A DNA stretch of 27,571 bases from JBDSLU01 sp031407765 (GCA_031407765.1 JANOIR010000402.1:1-27571), one strand, 5' to 3'. Counted from the stretch's first letter, positions 7,332 through 15,051 are shown. Numbers and translations are program-made. Notes: generated by a model not told the origin, from the letters alone.

Positions 7332-8261
7332 ATGGCTATCCGACCATTCACCTTGACCACCGCCGCGGGCCTGAGCCTCGCCTTCGCACTCCAGGCCGAT
7401 GCGGGTCAGGCGAACGTGAGCCTGGCTACCGGGAGCGCGGCCACCCCCGCAACGACGGCTTCCGTGACGGAGGCCGCCACGATGGCGGCCGCGTCCATCG
7501 TGCTGGAGGCCCAGACGCCGCCGGCCGCCGCGCCCGCACCGGCGCCCGAGGAGCCCGCCCCCTCGGTCACCGGGGGTGTCAACGTCGATCTGTTCAGCCA
7601 TTACGTGTGGCGCGGCTTCGTCCTCACCGACGGGTTCGCGTTCCAGCCGTCGGTCTTCGTCAGCACGAAGGGGCTCACGATCACGTCGTGGTCCAGCTGG
7701 TCGTCGACCGACGCTGGCTGCTTCAACGCGGACGACTGCCCGGCCCTGCGTGAGCACGACTTCACCATCGATTACACCAAGCCGGTGGGCAAGGCGACGG
7801 TGTCGGTCGGCTACATCAACTATCTGTTCCCGCCCTACCGCACCGCGGAAGCCAAGGCGGCGGATGCGGTCGGCGTGACCAACGAGATCTACGGCGGCGT
7901 CACCTTCACCGCCCCGCTCAACCCCTACGTGAAGGCCTACGTCGACGTGGATGGGGACGATGTCGACTCCTCGAAGGGCACCTACCTGCAGTTCGGGGTC
8001 AGCCACCCGATCCCGCTCGCCGAGGGCAAGGCGACGCTCACGCCGATGTTCGCCGTCGCCTACAACTTCAAGCAGTGGATCGCGGACAACGATTGGAACG
8101 ACGCCAACCTGGGTGTGAAGCTCGCCATCCCGGTCGGCAAGATTACGATCACGCCGGCGGTCTACCTGTCGATCGGCCTCAACGACACGGTGAAGGCGGT
8201 CGGCTATGGCGACGGCGACACCAAGTTCTACGGCGGCGTCGGCTTCTCCTACGCGTTCTGA
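7332..8261 (+). CDS. Outer-membrane beta-barrel protein, TorF/putative-porin-like
   Basis: Secreted beta-barrel protein of 309 residues. The N-terminus (MAIRPFTLTTAAGLSLAFALQADA) is a clear signal peptide. An Ala/Pro/Thr-rich low-complexity segment follows (about residues 28-77), then the barrel. The barrel starts with VNVDLFSHYVWRGFVLTDGF, like the conserved YxWRGxSLTD block of TorF-family putative porins. Alternating strands follow (ATVSVGYINYLF, EIYGGVTFTAP, ITITPAVYLSIGL) and the protein ends in aromatic Phe (VGFSYAF), the usual outer-membrane insertion signal. The start is fixed by AGGAGG (7314-7319). It has its own upstream region and a 3' hairpin, so it is probably a single-gene transcript. 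A role in uptake or envelope structure is possible; the ligand is unknown. Confidence 0.85.
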   Translation: MAIRPFTLTTAAGLSLAFALQADAGQANVSLATGSAATPATTASVTEAATMAAASIVLEAQTPPAAAPAPAPEEPAPSVTGGVNVDLFSHYVWRGFVLTDGFAFQPSVFVSTKGLTITSWSSWSSTDAGCFNADDCPALREHDFTIDYTKPVGKATVSVGYINYLFPPYRTAEAKAADAVGVTNEIYGGVTFTAPLNPYVKAYVDVDGDDVDSSKGTYLQFGVSHPIPLAEGKATLTPMFAVAYNFKQWIADNDWNDANLGVKLAIPVGKITITPAVYLSIGLNDTVKAVGYGDGDTKFYGGVGFSYAF

Positions 8262-8268
8262 TTTGTTG

Positions 8269-8295
8269 GCGCCGGCCCCCCTCAGGGGCCGGCGC
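8269..8295 (+). terminator. Strong hairpin downstream of the outer-membrane protein gene
   Basis: A perfect 11-bp stem: GCGCCGGCCCC (8269-8279) pairs with GGGGCCGGCGC (8285-8295) over a five-base loop, starting 8 bases after the stop codon. There is no T-run, only CTTTG further down. It would act as a terminator or as an mRNA 3'-end stabiliser. Confidence 0.6.
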
Positions 8296-8444
8296 GCGCA
8301 GCCTTTGACGCGTGCGGCTGCTATTTGCCGACGCGCCTTCGCGCATCGACCGGACGATGGCTCCGGCCTCCGTCCTCGCCATTCGGCACCCCGCGCTAGG
8401 CGCGCGGCGGCGCCCCCCGCGGGCTGCGATCGGTGGCGGCCCGT

Positions 8445-8481
8445 TATACTGTCGGCAGGGTCGCGTCGCGCGGCCCTGCCG
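8445..8481 (+). promoter_or_regulatory. Putative -10 box and start-abutting hairpin before the acyltransferase
   Basis: TATACT at 8445-8450 is a good -10 element in an otherwise very GC-rich gap; no clear -35 is seen. The expected transcript start is near 8457. CGGCAGGG (8453-8460) can pair with CCCTGCCG (8474-8481), an 8-bp stem whose right arm touches the ATG at 8482. There is no Shine-Dalgarno. If transcription starts inside the left arm, the hairpin would be partial. Confidence 0.45.
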
Positions 8482-9450
8482 ATGTCCGCACCACCCCGCT
8501 TCGCTGCCAGCCTGCCCGACGCGTCCGCCCCCGTCCGGGCGACCTGGACGAGTCATTTCTTCAATACCGGCGGCATGTTCCGGTTCACGTACTGGCTGGC
8601 GCGTGTGCTGCCGCGGCCTTTCGCGCGGGCCCTCGCCTTCGTCGGCACCCGCGTCGCGTACTGGACGCTGCGCGGCACCAGGGCGGCCGTCGCGGCCAAC
8701 TTCCGCGGCGCCTTCCCGGAGCTGTCTCCGGCGGCGATCGACGCGCTGTCGCTGCGCGCATACCACAGCTACTCGGCCGACGTGCTCGACCTGTTCCGAT
8801 CGGTGTCGATGACCCCGGAGCAGTCGTTCCGGTTGTTCGAGGACGTGGCCGCAAACGGCACGAGGTTCACCGACGCGCTCGCAGGCGGCAAGGGCGTCAT
8901 CCTCGTCACCGGCCACTTCGGCAACTGGGAGATCGGCGGTGCCCTGATGCGCGCGCTGAACCTGCCCATGACGATCGTGGCGATGCGCGAGGCGAGCGAG
9001 GAGATCAACGAACTGCGCGTCGGGTTCCGGCAGCGCTTCGGCGCCGACACCATAGAGGTGCGGCAGTCGATGGACACGGCGCTGCAGATCCGCCGGCGGC
9101 TGGCGGACAACCGTATCGTCGCGATGCTGATGGATCGCCACGTCGACCGCGATCGCGTTGCGGTCACCTTCTTCGGCCGCCGCGCCTACTTCCTGCGCAC
9201 GCCGGCGCTGCTCGCCTACATGACGGGCGCGCCGCTGCTGCCGTGCTCGGTGGTGCGGCTGCCCTCGGGCCGTTTCCGCGTCCTGCCGGGCACGCCGATC
9301 CTGGTCTCGCACGACGTCGATCGCGACACGGCCGTGCGGCAGGCGGCGCAGGCCTTCGCCGATCAGCTCGAGGCCTGCATCCGCGAGACCCCGCACGCCT
9401 GGTATCAGTTCTACGATTACTGGGCGTCTCAGGACGCGGTCGAGGGCTGA
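8482..9450 (+). CDS. LpxL/HtrB-like lysophospholipid acyltransferase
   Basis: Membrane-associated acyltransferase of 322 residues in the lipid A lauroyl/myristoyl-transferase family (LpxL/LpxM). The catalytic HX4E motif is HFGNWE (His145, Glu150). Downstream are MLMDRHVDRDRVAVTFFGR and APLLPCSVVRLPSGRFRV, which match the conserved substrate and acyl-donor regions of the family. The start is ATG 8482, after the TATACT box; the N-terminal FFNTGGMFRFTYWLARVLP suits membrane association. LpxL-like acyltransferases are a standard part of aryl polyene loci (ApeD class), where they are thought to join the carrier-bound polyene to a lipid. Authentic lipid A acylation is the alternative. Its 3' end overlaps the convergent methyltransferase gene by 22 bases. 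Confidence 0.92.
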   Translation: MSAPPRFAASLPDASAPVRATWTSHFFNTGGMFRFTYWLARVLPRPFARALAFVGTRVAYWTLRGTRAAVAANFRGAFPELSPAAIDALSLRAYHSYSADVLDLFRSVSMTPEQSFRLFEDVAANGTRFTDALAGGKGVILVTGHFGNWEIGGALMRALNLPMTIVAMREASEEINELRVGFRQRFGADTIEVRQSMDTALQIRRRLADNRIVAMLMDRHVDRDRVAVTFFGRRAYFLRTPALLAYMTGAPLLPCSVVRLPSGRFRVLPGTPILVSHDVDRDTAVRQAAQAFADQLEACIRETPHAWYQFYDYWASQDAVEG

Positions 9451-10604
9451 TCCGGCGCGACTCGCGTCGCCACGAGCAGGACGTTGGCGAACGGCGTGCC
9501 CTCGCTCATCGGCGCCAGCGAAACCGCGAAGCCCAGTTCGGTGAGGTCGGCGCGCCACGCGGCCGCCGTCCGGAAGGCGAAACGCTGCCGGAAATGTCCC
9601 CGCACCATGGCGGTGATCGCGTTGCCGAGCCTGACGATCCGGAAGCGCCAGCCAGCCGCGGCATCGGCTTCTCGCACCAGCAGGATCGCTCCTGGCGGCA
9701 TCGCCGCCGCGAGCCGGGCCAGCACCGGACGCTGCGCGCCGCGATCCATCATGTGCAATACGTCGAAGATCGCCACCACGTCGATCGCCTCAGGCAGCGC
9801 GGCATCGCGGGCGTCGGCGGTCTGGATCTCGGCATCGTCGCCGAGCGCGTAGCGCGCCAGGTCGCCGGCACGCGGACGCACCTCGATCCCGTGCAGGCGC
9901 AGAGCGACCGGGGCGGCCGGCCATCCGCTCGGGGGCCATTTGCCGTCGCGCCCCTCCTCGGCGGCCTGGGCCACCAGGGCGAGCAGCAGGCCCGGGCCAC
10001 AGCCGATGTCGACCAGCACCCCCTCCGCCGGCAGCCAGCCGGACGACAGCACGGCGCGGTACACCGGATCGCCGCGCAGCTTGGCGCGTGCGAACTCCCA
10101 CGCCGTCAACGAGGTGCCCTGGTAGCGATCCGCCGCCGCCGCCGTCAGCTTGGTGAAGTCAGGATCGCGGTAGCGCCGCCCGAGCGCGGCGTAGGTCAGG
10201 AGCCCGGCCACGAGCCCGCCGACGATGCTGAGCAGCATGCCGCCGACGAACAGGTCGAGGCCGAAGTGCCAGGGGTCGAGCGAGGAGAACGCGTCCATCG
10301 AGAGCGCGTAGGTCTCGCCACGGCGCAGCCAGGAGCCCAACTGGACCTCGGCGAAGAGGACCGCGGGCATGATCAGCGGGTTGACGAGGTTGGCGGCGAG
10401 ATAGAGCTTCAGGCGGTTCAGGCCGAACAGCCAGCCGAGGCCGATGCACATCCCGAGGTGCAGGCCGACGAACGGCGAGAACCCAACCGCGAGGCCGAGC
10501 CCGATGGCCCAGGCCTCTTGACCACGGGAGCCACCTTCGGTCCGGAGCGTGTAGATGACGCGCTGCAGGCGCGACGGAGCCCGGACGCGGCGTTGGCTCG
10601 GCAT
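9429..10604 (-). CDS. DUF2062 membrane domain fused to a SAM-dependent methyltransferase
   Basis: A 391-residue two-domain protein. Residues 1 to about 150 form a DUF2062-type domain with several hydrophobic helices (EAWAIGLGLAVGFSPFVGLH, GMCIGLGWLF, a later GGMLLSIVGGLVAGLLTYAA). Residues about 155-391 form a class I methyltransferase with the SAM-binding VDIGCGPG (198-205), an acidic EVRPR at the end of beta 2, and VAIFDVLHMM as the post-I/IV region. The membrane domain would hold the catalytic domain at the inner membrane. The order looks like a true fusion because the frame is unbroken and no internal start is needed. In a polyene locus it might O-methylate the aromatic head or modify lipid; this is inference. 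The start ATG 10604 has a hydrophilic Arg-rich lead and no strong ribosome site. Confidence 0.85.
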   Translation of the reverse strand: MPSQRRVRAPSRLQRVIYTLRTEGGSRGQEAWAIGLGLAVGFSPFVGLHLGMCIGLGWLFGLNRLKLYLAANLVNPLIMPAVLFAEVQLGSWLRRGETYALSMDAFSSLDPWHFGLDLFVGGMLLSIVGGLVAGLLTYAALGRRYRDPDFTKLTAAAADRYQGTSLTAWEFARAKLRGDPVYRAVLSSGWLPAEGVLVDIGCGPGLLLALVAQAAEEGRDGKWPPSGWPAAPVALRLHGIEVRPRAGDLARYALGDDAEIQTADARDAALPEAIDVVAIFDVLHMMDRGAQRPVLARLAAAMPPGAILLVREADAAAGWRFRIVRLGNAITAMVRGHFRQRFAFRTAAAWRADLTELGFAVSLAPMSEGTPFANVLLVATRVAPDQPSTAS

Positions 10605-10620
10605 TCGTGAAGCGGGCGGA

Positions 10621-10735
10621 TTGTAGCAGCCTTGGGTTGCGGCTATCATGACCACCGTCGGGCCGGAGGGTGTCCGCCTGGCGATGGTCCGTGTGCGCCG
10701 GGGCGCACCCACGCTGACCCGGTCTCCCGGGGAGT
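10621..10735 (+). promoter_or_regulatory. Predicted sigma-70-type promoter and leader of the chorismatase gene
   Basis: TTGTAG (10621-10626) and TATCAT (10644-10649) are separated by exactly 17 bases, the best -35/-10 pair in the window. Transcription would start near 10656, leaving a leader of about 80 bases. In the leader GTGCGC (10693-10698) pairs with GCGCAC (10703-10708) over a CGGG tetraloop, 20 bases before a GGGGAG ribosome site. The opposite gene starts at 10604. Confidence 0.5.
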
Positions 10736-10737
10736 AG

Positions 10738-11685
10738 ATGTCGACTTCGAGAAACGGTCTCCCCGCAGACGATCGGCCGCGCGCCGTCCTCGCCGCGCTC
10801 GCACCGGAACCACCCGCCTGGGCCGTCGAACGATCGATGGAGGCGCTGCGCACGCGCGCCGACCTCGACGGCTGGCGCCTCGTCACCACGCAGATTCTGG
10901 ATTGTACCGCGCTGGACGCGCCGACCCTGGAGCGGGCCGTGGCCGACGCCTACGCCGTGGTGGCCGAGGCGTTGCGGTCGAGCGGCCACCATCCGGTGCG
11001 ATTCTGGAATTTCGTGCCCGGCATCCATGCCGACATGGGCAGCGGACGCGACCGCTACATGGTCTTCAACGCGGGCCGCTACGCGGCGTTCGAGCAGTGG
11101 TTTGGCCAGGCGGCGCTGTTCACGCGGACGGTGCCGACCGCCTCGGCGGTCGGGATCGGGTCGGGCGCGCTGGCGATCCACGCGCTCGGCGCGCGCGACG
11201 CCGGCGAGCCGGTCGAAAATCCGCGGCAGGTCCCGGCGTATCGCTACTCAGCGCGCTACGGCCCGTTGCCGCCGTGCTTCGCACGCGGCACCATCGTCCG
11301 CGGACTCCAGTCCCGACCCGACGGCCCGATCGGCACGGCCACCCTGCTCGTCGGCGGCACCGCCAGCATCGTCGGCGAATCGTCGCTGCACGACCGCGAC
11401 GCGCGGCAGCAGGCGCTCGAGACGTTCGAGAACATCGCCGAGCTGGTGGCCGCTGCGCGACGGCAGGTCGAAGGGACGCGCGGCACGAGCGACGGCGACG
11501 CACCGCGCGCGGCCTTCGACGCCTTCACCGAGCTGCGCGTCTACGTCGTCCGCGACAGCGACGCGCCTCTCCTGCGCGACCTGGTGACCGACCGCTTCGG
11601 CCGGACCGCGCGGATCGAGTTCGCGCAGGCCGATCTCTGCCGGCGCGAGCTGCTGGTGGAGATCGAAGGCCTGGCGACGCTCTGA
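10738..11685 (+). CDS. Chorismatase, FkbO/Hyg5/XanB2 family (hydroxybenzoate-forming)
   Basis: Predicted to convert chorismate to pyruvate plus a hydroxybenzoate or dihydro-benzoate. The 315-residue protein carries the family landmarks in order: RFWNFVPGIHAD (88-99), MVFNAGRYAAFEQWFG, TASAVGIGSG (134-143), ENPRQVPAYRY (160-170), FARGTIV (181-187), VGGTASIVGESS (205-216), and the C-terminal CRRELLVEIEG. The family includes XanB2, which makes 3- and 4-hydroxybenzoate for xanthomonadin, Hyg5 (3-hydroxybenzoate) and FkbO (a dihydroxycyclohexadiene acid). I cannot settle the subtype from sequence alone, but the neighbours (adenylate-forming ligase, ACP, KS-like, KR, DH, acyltransferase) favour a 3-hydroxybenzoate starter. 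The GGGGAG box upstream of ATG 10738 fixes the start. Confidence 0.88.
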   Translation: MSTSRNGLPADDRPRAVLAALAPEPPAWAVERSMEALRTRADLDGWRLVTTQILDCTALDAPTLERAVADAYAVVAEALRSSGHHPVRFWNFVPGIHADMGSGRDRYMVFNAGRYAAFEQWFGQAALFTRTVPTASAVGIGSGALAIHALGARDAGEPVENPRQVPAYRYSARYGPLPPCFARGTIVRGLQSRPDGPIGTATLLVGGTASIVGESSLHDRDARQQALETFENIAELVAAARRQVEGTRGTSDGDAPRAAFDAFTELRVYVVRDSDAPLLRDLVTDRFGRTARIEFAQADLCRRELLVEIEGLATL

Positions 11686-11737
11686 CTGGCTTGGCGACGC
11701 CGCCCCTTCGAGCGTGGGCCAGCGCCACCAGCGGGGG

Positions 11738-12160
11738 CTAGCGCCGCGCCTCGGCCAGCGTGACCGAGCCGGTCCCGACGACCCGGCCGTTCGCCGTCAC
11801 CTCGCCCTCGACCTTGTAGAGCCCGCCCATCCTGCCGACGACCCGCGCCGTCGCCTCGAGCACGTCGCCGGCGATGGCTGCCCCCGGAAACTTGAACCCG
11901 CCCAGTGCCGCCACGCGCAACGCGAGCGGCTCGCCCGCAGCGACAGCGCTGCCAATCGCCAGGCCGCCGGTCTGCGCGATCAGCTCCACCAGCACGATCG
12001 CCGGCACCACCGGCTCGCCCGGAAAATGGCCGTCGAAAAACCAGTCGGCATCGACGGTCGAACGCCGGCAGACGGCCTGGACGCCGGGGTCGATTGCGAC
12101 CACCTGGTCGACGAGACGCATCGGCGGACGGTGCGGCAGCAGGCTCAACCAGTCGGTCAT
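11738..12160 (-). CDS. 3-hydroxyacyl-ACP dehydratase, FabZ/ApeP-like hotdog protein
   Basis: Hotdog-fold dehydratase of 140 residues expected to remove water from 3-hydroxyacyl-ACP, giving the trans double bonds of a polyene. The N-terminus LLPHRPPMRLVDQVVAIDPG matches FabZ-type proteins. The catalytic His45 lies in DGHFPGEPVVPA and the acidic partner Glu59 in LVELIAQTGG. ATG 12160 has no Shine-Dalgarno; a TATACT box (bases 12175 to 12170) sits nine bases upstream, suggesting a leaderless message. It faces the antiporter gene across only 27 bases. In aryl polyene loci two dehydratases are usual; only this one is in the window. Confidence 0.9.
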   Translation of the reverse strand: MTDWLSLLPHRPPMRLVDQVVAIDPGVQAVCRRSTVDADWFFDGHFPGEPVVPAIVLVELIAQTGGLAIGSAVAAGEPLALRVAALGGFKFPGAAIAGDVLEATARVVGRMGGLYKVEGEVTANGRVVGTGSVTLAEARR

Positions 12161-12193
12161 GGCGCGGGGAGTATACTGGCGCCCCGCATGACC
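12155..12193. promoter_or_regulatory. Symmetric bidirectional promoter between the dehydratase and antiporter genes
   Basis: The 27-base gap is centred on the palindrome AGTATACT (12170-12177), which gives a TATACT -10 box on each strand, nine and ten bases from the two ATG codons. GCGGGG (12164-12169) mirrors CCCCGC (12182-12187), and GGTCAT (12155-12160) mirrors ATGACC (12188-12193), so the dyad includes both start codons. Neither gene has a ribosome binding site. Both messages would be leaderless or nearly so. Confidence 0.5.
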
Positions 12194-13459
12194 AATTTCG
12201 AGATCACGGTCCATGTGTTCCTCCTGCTCGCCGGCATCATCGCCGCGTGCAAACTGGTCGGGCTGCTGGCCCGGCGCCTCGGCCAGGCGCAAGTCATCGC
12301 CGAGATGGTCACCGGGTTCCTCCTCGGTCCTTCGCTGCTCGGTTGGATGGCGCCGGAGGTCTCGGCTTGGCTCTTCCGCCCGGCCGCGATGCCCCTGGTC
12401 TACGGTCTGGCCCAGATCGCGCTGACCCTCTACATGTTCACGGTCGGCCTGGAGTTCGAGTCGGCGCTGCTGAAGCGCTCGATCCGCCAGGCCGCCGCCG
12501 TCTCGCTGACCGGCATCCTGGCCCCCTTCGCCCTCGGCGTCGGCGCCGGCGTGCTGATGCACTCGGCGGGCGGGTTCTTCAGCGAAGCGATGACCGCCAG
12601 CCAGGCGGCCCTGTTCCTCGGCGCCGCGCTGTCGATCACGGCGTTTCCCGTGATGGCGCGGATCATCCACGAGCGCGGCCTCACCGGGACGGCGATCGGC
12701 ACGATGGCGCTCGCCGCCGGAGCGATGGACGACGTCGCCGCCTGGCTGATCTTCGCCGTGGTCGTGGCCAGCTTCAAGAACGACGCGATGGTCGCGGTCG
12801 TGGCCTTCGCCGGGGCCATCGGCTACGTCGCAGTGGTGTTCGGGTTGGTCCGGCCCTACCTGCGCCGGCTGGCCCGCGACACCGAGGCCACCGGCGAGGT
12901 GTCCCAGGCGACGCTCGGCGTCGTGCTGATGCTGCTGATGCTGGGCGCCTGGTTCACCGACCGCGCCGGCGTGCACTCCGTGTTCGGGGCGTTCATCCTC
13001 GGCGCGGCGCTCCCGCGCGGACGGCTGACCCGCGAGCTGCAGCGGATGATCGCGCCGGTCACGTTGGGGCTGTTCCTGCCACTCTTCTTCGTGTACTCGG
13101 GCCTCCACACCCAGGTCGGCCTGGTGTCGACGGCGCCGCTCTGGCTGCTGACGCTCGGCATCTTCGCCATCGCCTGCCTCGGCAAGGGCGTCGCCTGCTG
13201 GCTGGCGGCGCGCCTGAACGGTGTCTCTCAGGGCGAGGCGCTGGGCATCGGCACGCTCATGAACGCGCGCGGCATGATGGAGCTGATCCTCCTCAATATC
13301 GGGCGGGAGCGCGGCCTCATCACCCCGACGCTGTTCACCATGCTGGTGCTGATGACGCTCGCCACGACGCTGATGGCCACCCCGCTGTTCGCCCTGCTCT
13401 ACCGCCCGGCCGCGGACCCGGCACTCGACGACGCCGCGGCCACGGTGCGCGGGGCCTGA
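12188..13459 (+). CDS. CPA2-family cation:proton antiporter
   Basis: Integral membrane Na+/H+ or K+/H+ antiporter of 423 residues with about 12-13 hydrophobic helices. It shows the family's early GFLLGPSLLGW (43-53), ALSITAFPVMARII (147-160, the unwound-helix region) and the paired aspartates AMDDVAAW (Asp181, Asp182) that bind the ion. NARGMMELILLNIG near the C-terminus is also typical. There is no C-terminal TrkA-N or universal-stress domain, so it is the short form. ATG 12188 is leaderless-looking. It is followed after 7 bases by the ligase gene and probably cotranscribed with it. Its role in the pigment locus is not obvious; it may supply ion balance or simply be a neighbour. Confidence 0.92.
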   Translation: MTNFEITVHVFLLLAGIIAACKLVGLLARRLGQAQVIAEMVTGFLLGPSLLGWMAPEVSAWLFRPAAMPLVYGLAQIALTLYMFTVGLEFESALLKRSIRQAAAVSLTGILAPFALGVGAGVLMHSAGGFFSEAMTASQAALFLGAALSITAFPVMARIIHERGLTGTAIGTMALAAGAMDDVAAWLIFAVVVASFKNDAMVAVVAFAGAIGYVAVVFGLVRPYLRRLARDTEATGEVSQATLGVVLMLLMLGAWFTDRAGVHSVFGAFILGAALPRGRLTRELQRMIAPVTLGLFLPLFFVYSGLHTQVGLVSTAPLWLLTLGIFAIACLGKGVACWLAARLNGVSQGEALGIGTLMNARGMMELILLNIGRERGLITPTLFTMLVLMTLATTLMATPLFALLYRPAADPALDDAAATVRGA

Positions 13460-13466
13460 TGCGCTG

Positions 13467-14930
13467 ATGCCGGTGCTCGTCGACGCCGTCCGGCGGCGCG
13501 GCCGTGACCATCCAGACGCTCCGCTGATCGACGCGCCGGCCGAGCGCCGCGTCGTCACCGCGCGCGGCCTCGTCGAGGACACCGACGCGATCGCCGCGAG
13601 GCTGCGCGATCTAGGCATCGGCACCGGCCATGCGGTCGCGGCCCACGTCGGCAACCGCACGGGATTCTTCCCGCTCCTCCTCGCCTGCCTCGATGTCGGC
13701 GCCGCGTTGCTGCCGATCGACGGCAGCGCGCCGGCGGCGGAAGCGGCGGCGGTGGCGGATCGGTTCGAAGCGTCGGCGCTGGTCGTACCGGAGGGCCGCG
13801 ACGGCGCCGGCCCGCACGCCCTGCCGGCCGCGTTGCGCCTGGCGCGGCGGCCCGATCCCACGCAGCCGATCGAGCCGGCGGCGGACGGTCCGGTCGCGAT
13901 GCTGAAGCTCACCTCGGGCTCGACCGGCGTGCCCAAGGCGACGGTGACGACCGAAGCGCAGCTCGCCGCGGACGGCCGCGCCCTCGCCGACGTGATGGGC
14001 ATCCGTCCGGACGACTGGCAGGTCGGCGCGATCCCGGTGTCGCACTCCTACGCGCTCGGCAACATCGTGGTGCCGCTGCTGCTGCAGGGCACACCCGTCG
14101 TGCTGCGCGACGCCTTCGTGCCGGCCCAGATCCTCGACGACGCGGCGCGGGTCGGGGCCCGGATCTTCGCCGGGGTGCCGTTCATGTTCGATCGCCTGGT
14201 CGCCCTCGTCCGCGACGGCTGGCCGTGGCCGGTCACGCTGCAGACCCTGATCTCGGCGGGAGCGCCGCTCGATCGCGCGACGGCGCGGGCGTTCGCCACG
14301 CACACCGGACGGCGCATCCACTCGCTCTACGGCACCAGCGAAACCGGCGGCATCGCCTACGACGCCGAGCCCGATCCCGACGGCGACGTCAACATGGGAC
14401 GGCCGGTGCCGGGCGTGACGCTGGCGTTCTGGCCGGACGAGGCCGCCAGCCCGGGCACCGGGCGGATCCACGTCACCGGGCCGGCGGTTTCGAGCGGCTA
14501 TGCCGCCGGCGCCGACGACGCCTCGTTCATCGACGGCGGCTTCCTCACCGGCGACCTTGGCGCGATCGCGGCGGACGGTCGCCTGCGCCTCAAGGGGCGG
14601 GTGTCGGCGTTCGTGAACGTGGCCGGGCGCAAGGTGCAGCCGGATGAAGTCGAGGGCGTGCTGAGGGCGCACCCGCTCGTCGCCGACGCCCGGGTGTTCG
14701 GCCTGCCCGACGTGCAGCGTGGCGAGCAGCTGGCGGCGTGCGTGGTGCCGCGCGACGCGAGCCTCGGCGTGGTCGCGCTCCGCGCGTTCTGCGCCGTGCG
14801 GCTCGCCCCTTTCAAGATCCCCCGAGCGCTCGTCCTGGTGCGGGAGCTGCCGCGCGACGAGCGCGGCAAAGTGAGCCGGAAGGCGCTCGAGGCCCTGGTC
14901 GAAAGTCAGGCGGGTGAGGGAGTTCCCTGA
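13467..14930 (+). CDS. Adenylate-forming acyl/aryl ligase (candidate hydroxybenzoate:ACP ligase)
   Basis: ANL-superfamily enzyme of 487 residues that activates a carboxylic acid as an acyl-adenylate and passes it to CoA or a carrier protein. Core motifs are intact: LTSGSTGVPK (P-loop, 148-157), YGTSETGG (288-295), TGDLG (361-365), KGR with FVNVAGRKVQPDEVE (382-396) and the C-terminal ERGKVSRKAL with the catalytic Lys468. The mid-region VSHSYALGNIVVPLLL replaces the usual fatty-acyl pocket sequence. In xanthomonadin loci XanA2 loads 3-hydroxybenzoate onto the ACP XanC; with a chorismatase, ACP, KR and DH nearby, this is the best candidate for that step. A general fatty-acid CoA ligase is the alternative. 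ATG 13467 follows the antiporter stop by 7 bases. Confidence 0.88.
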   Translation: MPVLVDAVRRRGRDHPDAPLIDAPAERRVVTARGLVEDTDAIAARLRDLGIGTGHAVAAHVGNRTGFFPLLLACLDVGAALLPIDGSAPAAEAAAVADRFEASALVVPEGRDGAGPHALPAALRLARRPDPTQPIEPAADGPVAMLKLTSGSTGVPKATVTTEAQLAADGRALADVMGIRPDDWQVGAIPVSHSYALGNIVVPLLLQGTPVVLRDAFVPAQILDDAARVGARIFAGVPFMFDRLVALVRDGWPWPVTLQTLISAGAPLDRATARAFATHTGRRIHSLYGTSETGGIAYDAEPDPDGDVNMGRPVPGVTLAFWPDEAASPGTGRIHVTGPAVSSGYAAGADDASFIDGGFLTGDLGAIAADGRLRLKGRVSAFVNVAGRKVQPDEVEGVLRAHPLVADARVFGLPDVQRGEQLAACVVPRDASLGVVALRAFCAVRLAPFKIPRALVLVRELPRDERGKVSRKALEALVESQAGEGVP

Positions 14931-14961
14931 TGTCCGGGCCGGCGTCCCGCAACCGTTGGCG

Positions 14962-15051
14962 TGTTATAGTTTTGCTCCGAAATTGTCCGTGATTTCGGGC
15001 AGATTCCGCCGGCTTTTGCCCCTTGGGCGGCCGGCATGCAGAGCGAGGAAG
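14962..15051 (+). promoter_or_regulatory. Extended -10 promoter and structured leader of the radical SAM gene
   Basis: TGTTATAGT (14962-14970) is an extended -10 (TGn plus TATAGT). The leader holds CCGAAAT (14977-14983) pairing with ATTTCGG (14992-14998) over eight bases, then a GCCGGC/GCCGGC pair near 15008 and 15030 enclosing a pyrimidine-rich loop. A GAGGAAG ribosome site (15045-15051) follows, 8 bases before the GTG at 15060. No known riboswitch class is recognised. Confidence 0.4.

Noticed and set aside
7332..8261. MipA or Tsx identity for the outer-membrane protein
   Set aside because: The HYVWRGFVLTDG block suits TorF-like putative porins better, and no MipA- or Tsx-specific motif could be confirmed by eye.
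11686..11737. Terminator or small gene between the chorismatase and dehydratase genes
   Set aside because: Only 52 bases with short imperfect repeats; no stable stem plus T-run and no plausible ORF.
12161..14002. The N-terminal part of a 754-codon minus-strand frame upstream of the dehydratase
   Set aside because: It covers the antiporter and ligase genes on the other strand. The dehydratase fold begins at ATG 12160.
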